A stretch of DNA of 64,000 nucleotides from Piezodorus guildinii (taxonomy: Eukaryota; Arthropoda; Insecta; Hemiptera; Pentatomidae), in assembly GCA_023052935.1 (NCBI GenBank), contig CM041294.1, forward strand, positions 98,091,616-98,155,615, in the 5' to 3' direction. Position numbers and translations under genes: made by a program. Below are positions 23,396 through 35,642 of the stretch, piece after piece. Below the pieces are notes generated by a model. It was given only the letters and a program-made list of their open reading frames with translations, was not told where the DNA came from and searched no databases. Position 1 is the stretch's first letter. The number at the start of each line of letters is the position of its first letter.

Positions 23396-23765
23396 AAGGC
23401 ACATCTGGGTCCAATGAGTTATACTGCAATTATTAATAGGTTTGCAAGGTACAACACACTGTGCTATATCCTAGGTGGTGTGATTGATATTAATCGACAG
23501 AGAGGCTAATAGATAGGCCTGACTCAGAGCTAACAGATGCAAATGTGAAGGATCCGTTACCCATATGGCCCGCGGCACGCGACCACAAGCCCACCGCCTC
23601 CTATTACAGCCTTCTATAGGAAGAGTCTCTATTGTATGTCCCTAATTGTTGGTCTTCTCTTTTATCGTGTAGTCTTTTTTATTTGTTTAATTAAAGGCAT
23701 AAGTATAAGTGTGCTCAGGGTCGGCGGTTTACATCTGTCGAGTCCGATATTGCGAAACGATACTA
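23396..23765. promoter_or_regulatory. kn: candidate cis-regulatory island with Hox/Exd-like sites
   Basis: The unique island holds GGTGTGATTGATATTAATCG (23477-23496), which joins a TGATTGAT Exd/Hox-type site to a TTAATC site. It is followed by GAGGCTAATAGATAGGCC, a GC-rich patch GGCCCGCGGCACGCGACCAC (23569-23588) and CCACCGCCTCC. It has sharp edges and no domain-bearing ORF. Confidence 0.42.
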
Positions 23766-24059
23766 TTTAACCAATAAATATAAACCCATAAGAGACATAA
23801 AGGTGAAAAGCTTTTTTCATTACAATTATTGAATAAAGATTCATTAGACGAATATACTCATTCAGTATGTAATGAAGGCATAAGTGAAAATAAAACTAAA
23901 TTGATGTAAATCGCTGACATAATAAAAGGATTTTAATAATCTAGAAAAACGAAATTATTACGAAATGTACACAAATATGTAATTATATTTTATCAATAAA
24001 TATAAATCTATTTAAATTAAAAATAATAATGAGGAGAAGTTAGTAGAGGATGCAGTCAG

Positions 24060-24150
24060 ATTAACACAAAATTAAGTAGAGACTTAATTTAATAGTGCCG
24101 ACTTTTTGGCCTAAATTATAGGCCTTCTTCAGGGCTACAAAACAAAAGAT
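24060..24150 (-). repeat. foldback-type repeat end, related to 17500-17592
   Basis: The minus strand reads GCCCTGAAGAAGGCCTATAA then TTTAGGCCAAAAAGTCGGCAC. It has CTGAAGA, a hairpin with GGCCTA/TAGGCC arms, then AAAAAG where related copies have GAAACG. The flanking order matches the 17.5 kb copy. The long AT-rich stretch 24151-25189 that follows has no recognised feature. Confidence 0.5.
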
Positions 24151-25189
24151 AACAACTGGCAGTAAAATACAATATATAAAGATGATAAGTAAAATAAATT
24201 ACACTGACAATTAGAAACAAAATGAAACAGTTTGTTAATGTATATTAATTGACAAATATTATAATAATTAGTAAAAAAAAAGGGCAAAATATATTTAATA
24301 AAATGTGAATAATTAGATAATAGAAAATTAAAATTTTAAACTAACTCCTCAATACACACACAGTCAACTATTCTCACTTCACTATTAAAATAACAATAAA
24401 TTTAATCTATTTTTAGATTATACTATTTATTTATATAAAATAATTTTTAGATTTGTATATTAGAAAAATATTTTAATAAAGTGTTAGAGTACATTGACAG
24501 GCTTGTTTTATTTATCTACTAGATTTCAACCTCCAATGAGTAATGACCGAAAACAATGAAAAACAAATTATTTTATGTTTGTAGTACTTTAGATGTAGAC
24601 ATCTGGTCACTCATATCTCGACAATAAGCGGATGCGATATAAATACCATGTATCAATTGGTCTACAGAGTATTAATTTCAATGGTTGAAAAGTATGTATT
24701 TTTCAGATGAAAGCTTTTCCCCGTTCAAATATTTTAATTACTTATAATTTAATAATTAAAACATTTATAGTATGCCTATTGAAAACCATCAAATAACAAA
24801 ATTAATTAATTAATCAAATTACATAAGTTTGCGCATTTCTAGCCCTATATGTATGTATTCTTTATTATCAGTGAATGTTTTATAAAGAAATCTCGTTTTG
24901 TCAAACCCTTCATTTTGCCTACCAAAGACGTCAAATATTGTTAAAGTAATTTTTAATTTCACTGTTTTGTTTTTTTAGGGCAATCTCAATTTTTTTCTTA
25001 CATTGACAATAAACGATATCCTATAAACCAAATAAAATTATATAAGATTTAATCTGATTCATAAAGATTTGTAATATTTTTTTAAAATTAATACAACTAT
25101 AATAAATAAGCCCAAAGACGAATGAACATGATGCTGAGACTGTAAGAAAAGTATTGCTGAATAAAAGACCAAGATAGGGGAAGATTGGA

Positions 25190-25385
25190 CAGCCGCGGAC
25201 TTTATTGCTCGGCACCAATCCTCGACATTACTTTATTTATGAATTAGCCCTACTCCGACATCACTCCTCAACCCCTGCATACTGCATACTACTTTCGGCT
25301 TCCTGGGGCCCATTGTCTTCTCTTGGTTTTCCTTGTCTTCATCGCCTTCCATTCATTCCCATAGCTATTAGAATCCAACCAGTTA
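25190..25385. promoter_or_regulatory. kn: candidate cis-regulatory island
   Basis: A GC-richer unique stretch with CTTTATTTATGAATTAGCCC (25230-25249; TTTAT plus ATTAG homeodomain-type cores), GCATACTGCATAC direct repeats and GGGGCCCATTGTCTTC (Sox-like CATTGT, near 25306). The 71-codon ORF is treated as chance. Confidence 0.35.
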
Positions 25386-25608
25386 TTATTGCTATCTTAA
25401 TTAATAAAAATATATTCTAGGCATAGAATGCTCTTATTTTCAAGAGCAAGAAAGTTAACTCAAGTAAGAGAAAAAAGTCAACTAAGTACCCATTATTTCA
25501 GTCTCAGATCACCTGAAGATCAAGTTGGACAAGTTATTATAATTATGTTTTGTAATTTTTATTTATATGGAGGATTTTCGTACTACTTAATGCGCATTAT
25601 TCCACAGA

Positions 25609-25610
25609 TT

Positions 25611-25657
<47 letters not shown>
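25609..25657. repeat. (TA)n microsatellite
   Basis: A pure TA dinucleotide run. 25658-26585 around it is AT-rich. A T-rich run (26530-26556) and a moderately GC-richer part (26225-26460, no recognised motif) are the only other notable content. Confidence 0.95.
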
Positions 25658-25660
<3 letters not shown>

Positions 25661-26585
25661 TTATATTACATAATTAAGTAATATATACATTCCATATAAG
25701 TAATATATTCCAAAGAATAAACATTATCAAATCAGAGGATTCATCTTTATTGCCTCTTTTATGTCTTATTCAATGGATTTAACTGTTTATCAAGAACAAA
25801 CATACAGCAAGACCATAAGAACTTTTATAAACTTAAATCATCACTTACTGTTTTCTTGAAAGCAACAAGAAATATAAAACCGGTTTCACGAGAATTTATG
25901 AAAAACAGATTATATTAACTATTATTTGGTTTTGAAAAATTGGATTTGAAAAAAAAAAATTGTTACGTCGATTTCTAATGTGTTCGGAACTTCTTAATGT
26001 TTTTATAAGAATATAATGGTAATAGAAGAGAAGTAATCCTCTGGTATTAGTGTTGTATAATGATACTATCCTAGCAGCTTGTATTGGAATTATTTCTGTC
26101 ATAATAGAAAATATTATATAAAAACCTGAAAAGGCAGAAAGTAAGTATTAAACCTAAATCTACAAGGTAATAACTTTAGATAATTTATATTTTTAAAAAC
26201 AGCAACTTAAAGTTCTGAATCTTTTAGGAAACGTTATCCCAAATGTGGACAACTCGGCTTCTATTATGTTAAATTTAATCTCGAGTGCATGTCTAAAATA
26301 TTCGAATCACAATGAAGAGATTTGGCATTGCTTTTTCTAAAGATGAAAGCGTGCTATATCTACTGTTGGTTCTTTGTTTATTTGGTCCTTCAACAGTGAA
26401 CGCTACCAATTTTCTCCCAGTCCTGTTGGATGTCCCACGATACATTGTTCATGTCAGTTTTTTTTAAGTGAGCTACACTTGAACTCATAAATCATCTCTT
26501 TATCTTCACTACTAAAAGATACACTAATATTTCTTTTTTTTTTTTTTTTTTTTTTTAATTAAAACTAATAAATATACTAAATTGT

Positions 26586-26715
26586 TAGCATTTCCTCAAT
26601 TTATGATTTTGAGGCCGTGGGTGGTGAATATGAGAAAATTTATATTGAGATTATCACATCAAAACCCATCCAACCTCCGCCTTGAACCACAGGACGTTTT
26701 ATCTTCTGGCAATCA
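26586..26715. promoter_or_regulatory. kn: small candidate regulatory island
   Basis: Contains GAGGCCGTGGGTGGTGAA (Su(H)-like GTGGG, near 26611), GAGATTATCACATC (GATA) and TTGAACCACAGGACG, an exact Runx-type AACCACAGG (near 26682-26696). It is short and unique, and could be chance. Confidence 0.3.
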
Positions 26716-26954
26716 ATATTAAGGGTTTTGAATTAGTCAGGAATGTACTGTACTTTAATAATTTTCGAGACGGAACAGAGGAGCTAAAACAAAAACTAAT
26801 CGTGTGTTCGATGTGCTAGTAAATTTGAAATTGAGATATATTTCAGAACACTCCCCATTTCATTTTATGGTCTATTAAATTCCATTAATACCCGATAGTT
26901 ACACACATGATTTACGAATCACGGTGTAAATATATAAAAGTACATAGTAAAGCG

Positions 26955-27178
26955 ACCAACTAGCGCTATAATAAGATGTTGAGTGCTAACGGGGAGGATC
27001 AGATATAGCGAGGAGGGAGGAGATAGCCCCGTCAACCCCGCGCTACCGCCGAGCCATAAATCTAGCTTATTATTTTATCTGCTCCTGTAGGCTCTTATCG
27101 GCCGCCACAACCCGCGACCAATTTATCGGCAGTCTCTCCTTCCAAATCCGCAGCGTCCGCTTTGGCCTTTTGTTCTTT
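26955..27178. promoter_or_regulatory. kn: GC-rich candidate cis-regulatory island
   Basis: A strongly GC-rich unique island with GCGCTATAATAAGATG, CCATAAATCTAGC, TTATTTTATCTGCTCC (GATA), CTCTTATCGGCCGCC (GATA) and ACCAATTTATCGGCAG, which repeats the TTATCGGC word about 30 bp away. No domain-bearing ORF. Confidence 0.42.
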
Positions 27179-27334
27179 TTTTAAAGATATATTTTATATA
27201 TTATGACAGCCACATCATTGAAGGGTAACCATATCATATTCGGTAGAGTACAAACAATAGTACCTTAGTTAAATTCTGCTATACAGGCACTTCTCAAAAA
27301 CAATCAATCCGTATTATTTAATTTTATAAAATTA

Positions 27335-27725
27335 ATTCATTTCATCAACTAAACCATCAAACTCTTCCCGTATGCAATCCTTAAAATCGATAATCCTTCT
27401 CAAAATCCTTAATCATCCACAATGACCTTAATGTTCCACATGTTGCTGATTTGGCTAGTACCAGGTATCACTTCTTCCTTGAAAACTTCACACCCACTCT
27501 AATCTTATAGTTTTAATCCTTGCTTCAACTTCAATTCCTGATAATCCACTGAGGCGTCTGAAATGAAAATGGCCTCGAGACCTTCTTGTTTAGACTCACT
27601 ACTGAAGAGGGCTGCCAATCGGCAGTTTCTCATCACGTTTTTTTATCATTAATCAGCATATTTACTTGTTGTATTTTATAGAATTGTAAATTTCAATATA
27701 AATATTCATTTTAATGTTGATGTTA
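27335..27725 (+). mobile_element. Jockey-like family A retrotransposon, decayed 3' end
   Basis: The sequence runs parallel to 32488-32909 (AAACCATCAAACTCTTCCCG, ...GACCTTAATGTTCCA, ...GTACCAGGTATCACT, ...GAGGCGTCTGAAA, ...CCTCGAGACCTTCTTG). It encodes the decayed C-terminus ending in the family's RRLKRRWPRDLL motif, then a 3' UTR with TTGTTGTATTTTATAGAATT then GTAAATTTCAATA, the family tail. Frame is lost in several places. Confidence 0.8.
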
Positions 27726-28525
27726 ATATAAAAAGCAAACAAAGATGTTGGATAATGATTAAAACGGTTTATTTGTAAGTTTATGAAAGTTCATTGCTTC
27801 AAGAGTTCCTAAAAAAGATTCACCTAGGCAGCAGAAAAAGGAAAAAAAAATATCCTCATGAAAAATCTATTTCTGCAACAGAGGAAGGGTAGGCCAGTGA
27901 TATATAGCAAAAATTGCAACTCCAACCTGGCTAGTTTCGGAACTTTCTAAACTTATTTTGTATTTATTAATTTTTGAAATGAACAGACCTCAAAGAGCTC
28001 TTAAACATGATTATCTGGCCGAGTTCCTAATTTTTCCGACTGCTTGATTCTTCTGTCCTTAGTCCAGTTTCCTCTTTAGGATTTTTTTTTTTTCAACAGA
28101 AAACCCTAATTTAAATACGTTTCTTCGGAACAATCCTTCTTGAGAATTTATATTGTATAAATATCTAAATAAATAAAATAAAAATTTTATTTTTCTAACT
28201 GATACTGGTTTTCAATACCAGGGTATATCTTCTCGTTGATTTTTGTCTATAGCACGTATTCAAGTATTCGATGAGGCATGAATCATTCTTACTGCGTAAG
28301 GCTTTCTTTTTAGTTTTCATGTTTAAAAAGATGCGTTATAGAGCCTTAGTTATGTATTAATTGATAGGTTATTTTTGTTGTAATTTTTTTTACAGTAAAA
28401 TTTAGTTGTCCTTTATTTGTTTGTTTTTTTCTCTATCGCTTAAGCTTTGTCATAATTTTATAAATTATTATTATTTAAAATTCAATAATAATATATACAA
28501 TCATGTGCTTCGATCTATCTATGAA
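27726..28525. other. AT-rich intronic stretch
   Basis: No gene, RNA or repeat recognised. Short T runs occur at 28081-28092. Confidence 0.6.
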
Positions 28526-28529
28526 ATCA

Positions 28530-28870
28530 TAGATAAAATAGTTGACCCTACCGCACAACATATTACGAACACCCAATTCCATATTCAAGGCACATCTGTG
28601 CCTATCTCTCTAGCACCGGAAAACCGCAAGAAGTTAGGTACAAGGGCCTGTTGGAACATCTTATTCCTAAACCGAGGCGCTGAAGGTGTTGGGAAGAGGG
28701 AAAATAAATAACCGGGCCTGTTGAGGATCCGAAGCTAGGTTACATGATTACAGCCCTCCCCTCACTTGTCCGTTTTAATTAGTACAACTTACTTCTGGAG
28801 GAGTTAATATATGGCCTGTAGTCACACACGCTCCTCGAGAACTTTATGGCCGTTCCCTTCTCCAGCGAAT
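28530..28870. promoter_or_regulatory. kn: large candidate cis-regulatory island
   Basis: About 340 bp of unique GC-richer sequence containing GGCACATCTGTGCC, a 14-bp perfect palindrome around the E-box-like CATCTG (28591-28604). It also has GCATTTC-free T-rich flanks, TTTTAATTAGTAC (homeodomain, near 28775) and CCGGGCCTGTTGAGGATCCG. The distal half of a 101-codon ORF crosses it but has no domain. Confidence 0.42.
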
Positions 28871-28874
28871 ATAT

Positions 28875-30472
28875 ATTACAATAATCATCTCACACTATGC
28901 TTATGAATATATTTATTAGCAATGATGAATTCACTCTTAGCAGTTAAGATGATTATAGATATTTTTCCTCAATTTCACAGTATACCAAACTGAACCTGAC
29001 ATTTTTTTAAAGCAGATTTTACAAAATTATTGATGCCATTAATTGTTTATATCTATACATATATACAATCTTAATGTAAATCTATGTCATAAAAATGATG
29101 CTAACATATTAAAAATTCTAAATATATTAAAAACTATTAGCAGTGAAAAGAACAATAACAATTTTTCCTCCCACTATTTCTTCAATATTGAATATAATCA
29201 GTTCTATATTTAAAATCATAAAAAAATAGAATCATCTTAAAAAATAAAAAAATAAACATGGATGAATAAAAAGTATAGATAAATCAACAAGGAATGATAA
29301 AAACCTAAACGGATTACCACTCTTATTACCAAACTCGAAACGAGTAAAAATTGCACTATTATTTTTAAAAGTTAATTTAAGCAATAATTATAAAACAGAC
29401 CACTCATAAAATTATTATTTTAGTGCTACTTTTGGAGAAGCTGCGCTTGTAAAGTAATTTTGTAATTAATAAAAAGTTGTTCCACATATCAAAACAAAAG
29501 AAGAAAAATGATACTAGTGATTCATTTATTGTCTTAATTTTGAGTATAATTTATATAAAATAAGATTTCAAGGTGGCTAAAATGAGACTAAAACGTCTAG
29601 AAATAATTTAATTATTAAAGTATTTTAAACAAACTTTTGAAAAAATGAAAATTGACAATGGTGTCTTTATAAATATTTTAACAAATAAATTTATATTATT
29701 ATATTTGACCAATCATAATATGCTTGTAAAATACAATAATTTTATTAGAAAAAAAAATTATTCAATTATAGTATGAAATATAGATTTAGTTATTCTTCCA
29801 TAACCATTAATTTATTTATAAAATAATATAATTTTCTTTTTTTCGTCTTCGGGATGTTCCGTTTTTATTGAAATCACCGTCATATTACAATTATTTTGCC
29901 AAATTTTAAGATACAAGTATACGTTTGTGATAATGTAAAAAAAGGAGAGTAATAGGCCCCGAAAAGTTGAGAAAAAAAAATTGAAAGTTATTTATAGAAT
30001 AAATTTGAGATTAAAAAAATTGTCCATTTCAAACTAAATTTGAATAATGTTGAGATATTTTCGATTAATAGATAAGAAGTACATATAAAAAGAAACTTTC
30101 TTTAAGTAACGTAGTTGTGACACTCATATTAGTAATTTTGATTGACAAGTTTTTACTATCAGTCTTTCCTGATAATCAGTATTTTTAAATAACTTCTGGT
30201 ATCCTTAATGACCGTATATGTTTACCGATCCCTTAAACTGTTCGTGACGTTAGTTGATTTTGAAATGGGATGTTCATTTTTATTAATGTTTATAACATTT
30301 TTTCATTTAAAGCCCGTTATTTGTATCGGTCGGTACCATAAATGTTAGGTAATATAATCGAAACTGTCGAAAAAGAGCGACATTCCTGATGTGTATCTAT
30401 GACATAACAACACCACTGATATTCACCATGTGAAAATAAATAGATTTATTGCAAATGAGTCAAGCATAAGAT
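28875..30472. other. long AT-rich intronic stretch
   Basis: About 1.6 kb of very AT-rich sequence with no recognised repeat, RNA or island. Confidence 0.6.
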
Positions 30473-30474
30473 CG

Positions 30475-30738
30475 ATAATAGAGGAAAAGGAGCCGCTAAG
30501 AAGAGATTCCAGATATAGCCATGGAAGAGAGGAAGGAGCTAAAAGCCCTCTTTGTTTTGGTTAGTTTGACAAATCACTTCACACCGGTCCCGGCTGGCTG
30601 TTGTGTCTACTACCTAACTGCAACCACCACATCTCCTAATAGCTCGTCGCTTCCTTTCCCGTGTGACCTATCCCGGGGGTGTAATTTATAGTGATCTGTC
30701 TCTAGGCGAAATTTCCTTGAGGAAGTGATGTGTCCGGT
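30475..30738. promoter_or_regulatory. kn: candidate cis-regulatory island
   Basis: A unique GC-rich island with CCCTCTTTGTTTTGG (Sox/TCF-like CTTTGT, near 30547), CACTTCACACCGG (T-box-like TCACACC, near 30573), AACCACCACATC (Runx-like, near 30622) and TCCCGGGGGT (30671-30680), which is one base off the COE consensus TCCCNNGGGA. Each motif alone is weak. Confidence 0.42.
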
Positions 30739-31617
30739 CAAAACAGAGATTCATCATCCCCTCAGGAACCAGGTGGCAACTTTTGTAAAAGCAGATATCA
30801 GTCCGAATTTATATCCTATTTTTACTTTTACTTACCTATATATGAAATATATAGTAACGGAAAGTATTGCGGTCGTGAAAATTTTCGAATTCCAGTTTTA
30901 AACGGAAATACACGTTTTAGGATCCCCTGAGTCGAAATAAACAAGTCCCGCAAAAAGGTCTGTGTGTGTGTCTGTGTCCATGAGTGGTAACTCTCGCGCG
31001 TAAACGTAGATTAAAAGAAAAATAACTATGTCATCTTGTTAGCATTGATAAAAAACGGACAAACATGAAAGGTGAGCGAATTTGATAAACAACTAAAGGA
31101 GAAATGTGCAAATATATTTTTAATGCAATTTTTGTGTTTTTAAGCATGAGAATATTAGTATAGATGTATAATATACCGTTGGATAGCTAAAGATTTTAGA
31201 ACAAATATTATCTTATATATACTATTGTAAAAGTTAACGAAGACTGATGAAAAGCCGATAAAACAAACTAATCGTCGTAGATAAGAATATAATAGATTGT
31301 TTAATAAAACACATATTTCTATTAAAATTCAATGTAAATAATTCTTTAACAATTTATTTTCGTTTATAAATTTGTTCAAAAATTCTTAAATTAATATAAA
31401 TAATGGAGTTAATTGAAATCGTGTGTTGCGCGCACAGATTTTTAAATCGCATAAAAATTAGTTTCAACACTTGAAATAGTCTTTGTAAAAATAATACTTA
31501 AGAATAAATAGATATAAGGTACATACAATAACCAGGAATCTAAAGATCGCAAAAAATTTAAAAATGTTGATATGAATATTTAACCTGTAATATCATAAAA
31601 TTCATCGTAATAATCAT
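30739..31617. other. AT-rich intronic stretch
   Basis: A (TG)n-like patch lies at 30960-30978. Otherwise there is nothing recognisable. Confidence 0.6.
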
Positions 31618-31835
31618 TGGGGGTAACCTGCCGTGTAGTGGCTAGCATAACAACAGCTTTCTACATCCTGGATAAAGGCCCTGGTTGAGTGCTGGTTCCG
31701 AGTGTGTGCGGTGTCAGGTACTCGTTAATGATCACTATTTATTAACTCGGATAGACGAAATTTAGACTAATTGTGCAATTAGCGACAGTAGCGAAAATTG
31801 ACGTTAAATGAAAAAACAATTCTGGATGATCTATA
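31618..31835 (+). repeat. SINE-A family copy with internal deletion
   Basis: It begins with the tRNA-like A-box region (GTAGTGGCTAGCATAACA, as at 52760), but the B-box region is disrupted. The body GTGCGGTGTCAGGTACTCGT then TAATGATC and the 3' end GACGTTAAATGAAAA follow the 52.8 kb copy closely. About 75 bp present in that copy are missing or scrambled. Confidence 0.8.
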
Positions 31836-32149
31836 ATCTAGGCAAAATGGTAGCCTTAAAATGTTGCTTTAAGACCTGAATATGACTCCAAAAACAATGT
31901 GAAGCTCTAACCTTCTAAACTAGAAGCAGGTAGGTAAGGTGTTTAAGGGCGATACATTTCTAAATTATTACGCTCGTTCTAAACTAGAATAATTGTCGAA
32001 GAAAGAATAAAATAAAAATTCTTAATTATAAAATAAGAAGCGGGCAGTATATAAAATGTTAATTAGGTCTACAGAATGAAATAGTTCCAAAACTGAAGTG
32101 GATGATTTACGGCAGAAATAGGACGTTCTTAAAAAACAAAAAAAACCGT

Positions 32150-32345
32150 ACTTCTACTAGCCATGAAGGGTCTGAGCTTTGTATTGTTTCAAGGTAATGT
32201 CCGTGCAAGGTAATGGTTGGACCTAGATTACGCTCAGCCACCAGGATTATCCTCCCAATTTTTGGGTATCCATTTTATATTTATGTGGTCTTCATACCCC
32301 AGAGTTCCCTAGCGCAAGGAATAACAGAATAAATAATTCCACAAC
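32150..32345. repeat. SINE-B-like dispersed repeat
   Basis: It starts with CCATGAAGGGTCTGAGCTTT and continues with CGTGCAAGGTAATGG, ACGCTCAGCCACCAGG and CCCAATTTTTGGGTATCCAT. The same blocks in the same order occur at 44945-45015 plus 45530-45665, 57160-57305 and 59550-59780. There is no coding potential, and it looks like a SINE of a few hundred bp. Confidence 0.75.
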
Positions 32346-32487
32346 CACCAGGATTTGTTAAAAATATTAAATTTTTGAAAATGGGACGGTATCCAACCTT
32401 ACTACTATAGATGGTACAAACCCATGCCAGTCTGAAATGCTTCACCATTCTCCAATCTTTAATGCTCTTTAAACACACTATTCACTA

Positions 32488-32909
32488 CTGGACTTACGGA
32501 GTTGAGCTTTAGGGCTCTACTAAACCATCAAACTCTTCCCGTATCCAATCCTTACAATCCAAAATCCTTGCAAACTTACGCTCCTTACTTTGTCACCAAT
32601 AAAATCATCCACAAAGACCTTAATGTTCCATATGTTGCTGATTTGGCCTGTACCAGGTATCACTCCTTCCATGAAAAACTCCACTCCCACTCGAATCCAC
32701 TAGTTTCAATCCTTGCTTCCACTTCAATTCCTGACAATCCGCCGAGGCGTCTGAAAAGAAGATGGCCCCGAGACCTTTATAATATAAATATTTTTTGGGC
32801 TGCCAATGGGCATTCTCTTCATGTTTTTTCATGTGTATTATCATTGTAGCATATTTACTTGATGTATGAATATACAGTTGTAAATTTCAATAAAGAATTA
32901 ATAAAAAAA
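32488..32909 (+). mobile_element. Jockey-like family A retrotransposon, 5'-truncated, with 11-bp TSD
   Basis: Flanked by identical ACTATTCACTA at 32477-32487 and 32910-32920, an 11-bp target-site duplication. The insert encodes the family-A C-terminus (W-T-Y-G-V-E-L region near 32490; P-Y-F-V-T-N-K-I-I-H-K-D-L-N-V, then P-P-R-R-L-K-R-R-W-P-R-D-L). It ends with the 3' UTR signature ACAGTTGTAAATTTCAATAA and an A-rich tail. A frameshift near 32515-32580 separates the coding parts. Target-primed insertion with strong 5' truncation is clear. Confidence 0.9.
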
Positions 32910-32920
32910 ACTATTCACTA

Positions 32921-33468
32921 TGGTGTTGAGTTGTCATGTAACATTAGAGTGGATGAATCGCAATAGTGTACCAGATAATGTACTACATTGTTGGAATGAA
33001 TAGGTGTCAGGAAAGTAATATATGTCCTGATGAATAAAATATTTCATTAATTTATTTTGTGACTCTTGCATTGCCTTAAATTCGACCACCTTTTTCAGTT
33101 GTATAATTTGAGACCTGAGATTAAGTACCTCGTGATTTAAATGGTGAAGTTAGCACCAAGTGTAGAATGGAAACAAAAAAAATTTGCCACGCTATTTTCT
33201 TGTACCAATTCTGTACTATTGTGTTTGAAATTAATAAATAATTCCGACCCAAACGCAGTCCATCATCATGGCTACAATTAAATCAGATGACTGTAAATTG
33301 TTTACAGTTACATATTAATATAGATTAGGTTTAATAGTATTTTTTCATAATGGTGTATGTTCTCCATATAACTAAAGACTTATCATAGTTTCTTTTATAT
33401 ACATGTTGTTGGCCAAAAATTAATTAGAAGTTATATTTTGATTTCTATTTTTTTTTTATTGACGTATC
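32921..33468. other. AT-rich intronic stretch
   Basis: Nothing recognised. Confidence 0.6.
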
Positions 33469-33469
33469 A

Positions 33470-33818
33470 TAGTCGAGAACTGAAGGCAGGAGAACCGACC
33501 ACTAAAGGAACCAACGAGCCGGAAGGAAGGGGCTGACCTGTCGGCTCGGCTCAGACCTGATTAGCCCGGGGAATGTAAACAGTGCGAGGGTGCGCAAACA
33601 GTGTCAGATGCGCAGGGGGCAGATGCGGTGGTAGCCCGCCCCCACTTCAATTTTTTATGCCCCTTAATGGCCTCAAGATCCACTCTATTGTGCGTTCCTC
33701 TTGGGCTGGTTCCCCTATCAAATCATTTCCTCAGCACCAGTCGCTCACTTACCCATCCGCAATCCTGTTTGTCCTAAGGACTGCTCTGAAGGAATTGACT
33801 CGGGCTCTTTTAAGAAGA
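33470..33818. promoter_or_regulatory. kn: strongly GC-rich candidate cis-regulatory island
   Basis: Contains GAGCCGGAAGGAAGGGG (tandem Ets cores GGAA, near 33518), CTGATTAGCCCGGGG (Bicoid/Otx-like GATTA, near 33557), GAATGTAAACAG (forkhead, near 33571), a direct near-repeat GTGC(g/-)(A/G)...AAACAGTG (33575-33604), and a C-rich GCCCGCCCCCAC (KLF/Sp-like, near 33635). Overlapping ORFs of 79 and 69 codons have no domain. Confidence 0.48.
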
Positions 33819-34059
33819 TAAACAAAGTAAAAGATAGATCCAGAAATATATTATTTTGTACACGAATTTCAATGTTTTTAATTTGTTATGTAAAAAAAAA
33901 AATAAAATAAAATAAATTTTCAAGGAAACAGAAATACCATCCATTCCTCAATCCTCATGGTAGTAAAGAACACAACACTATTCAATGACCCAATAAGTCG
34001 AGAACACAAAGACTCCTGAATCCAATGCAATTCTAGTGACGCTTCTAAGATCAATATCT

Positions 34060-34201
34060 ACTTATTTATTTATTTCCGATTTTATGTAAATTGAGTTTAT
34101 CATTATTGGCTGTATATATTGTATGAATGTGTACTACATCTCTATTACTACTGTTCATTATGCAACAAACTGTAATATTTCTCAATAAAAAAAAAAAAAA
34201 A
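34060..34201 (+). mobile_element. retrotransposon 3'-UTR/tail fragment with poly(A)
   Basis: It ends CAAACTGTAATATTTCTCAA then TAAA and an A run. The same tail, CAAATTGTAATATATCTCAA then TAAA, forms the tiny insertion at 38304-38358. A short AT-rich stretch precedes it and no coding sequence remains. It is probably related to the family A tail (TTGTAAAT..CAATAAA). Confidence 0.6.
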
Positions 34202-35328
34202 TCTACTCAAATCTGACCATTTATTTATTTTACATTATAGTAAGTATGAATATAAATACTTCACTATTTTTTAAATTATATTAAAATGAGCCCCGAGTAA
34301 TGAGAAAGCACAAAAAACAAGTTTTACTTATCTTTACTAACTTTTTACTTACATAAAAATTATTTATATATGTAGATATTACCATCATGTAATTTATTTT
34401 TCTTAAACGATACTTGAAAGAGGTGAAAAAAAAAAAAAAAAAAAAAAAAAAGCAGTGGAATTCAATATTGATAATTCCACTATAACTTAATATTAAGAGA
34501 AATAAAACGATCTATAAAGTTACCCTTTCATTATCTCCAGAACCATTTATTTTAGCTAAAACATTTGTATGACCATTTTTGAAGGTATTTTAAAGAACTT
34601 TAATTTTGCATAGAATAATGTTTTCGATATAGATAATACTTTTTGAGATATTAACAAAAAAATGAAAAACAAAATCTGATTCTCTCCCTCCTCCTACAAA
34701 ACCCGGCGCAGAAAACTCTGGCTTTTACTAGTTAATAAGGAAAGGGTACCGAATAATTTCCGACATGTTTCAGATTTGTTCACAATGTTCGGATTTCGCC
34801 TGTTTTTTACCAAATTTTACTGTACTATAAGTATAAAAAAAAAAAAACTTTAAAAAATTACAAATTCAGGCGCCTTATAAACAGAAATATTAGAAAGTTA
34901 AAATTTTTTTTATAATTTCAAGGACGGAGAAAGTATCTCGAAATTAGTATTGAATTTATTTTTCAGGCAGTTATGACGTTAATTTAGCTATCACGTTCTA
35001 CCCTGTTAACTACAACAACGTAAGCCCTATTATAATAAAATAAAATACATTATGATAATTCAAGGTAACTTACGAAAGGTAATTTTTTTTTTTTTCAGTG
35101 TCATTTCATACACTTAGACTGAATTTGTTCTGCCACCATTTGACAACTATATATAATGGAGAATTGTTATTTATATTGCTTCCACTATAATAATTTTCGT
35201 CACCAAGAGAGCTTCGTATCATCGAAAAAAAAAATCAAATTAATATTTTGTTTATTAGTGCAGTTTATTAAAAGATCGATCGTCTATCAAAATCAAAGAT
35301 TTACAATCAAGCTTGTTTAATTACAAAA
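34202..35328. other. AT-rich intronic stretch with poly(A) run
   Basis: A pure A run lies at 34426-34451. Nothing else is recognised. Confidence 0.6.
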
Positions 35329-35329
35329 A

Positions 35330-35642
35330 GGCAAGAGGGTCGCACTACCCCTTCGAGATAAGCGTTGATCCTTCACGCAATTAATACTTATCAGATCGGC
35401 CACTTATGACGCAAAGGCCATTAGGAAAATAAGAAAGATACCAGCTTTATCTGAATAATTGTTTTAATCAATGCCCTACTGGAGATAAATTCGTCGCGGC
35501 TCTGCAATTATACCGGTTCATTACGGCAGTAAAACCGAACGGGACCGGAACTAACGGGATTTGCGGGGGCAGTACTAGGGGCGCGCGGTTAGGGCAACAG
35601 GTTCTCGGGCATTCGCTCCCTACTGGCTTCTTAGAACTGATA
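35330..35642. promoter_or_regulatory. kn: candidate cis-regulatory island, GC-rich
   Basis: Unique sequence with CACGCAATTAATACTTATCAG (homeodomain plus GATA-like; 35374-35394, two adjoining motifs), GACGCAAAGGCC, GCTTTATCTGAATAATTG, GCAATTATACCGG and a GC-rich 3' half (GCGGGGGCAGTACTAGGGGC near 35563). No credible ORF. The next 35643-36396 is AT-rich with nothing recognised. Confidence 0.42.
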
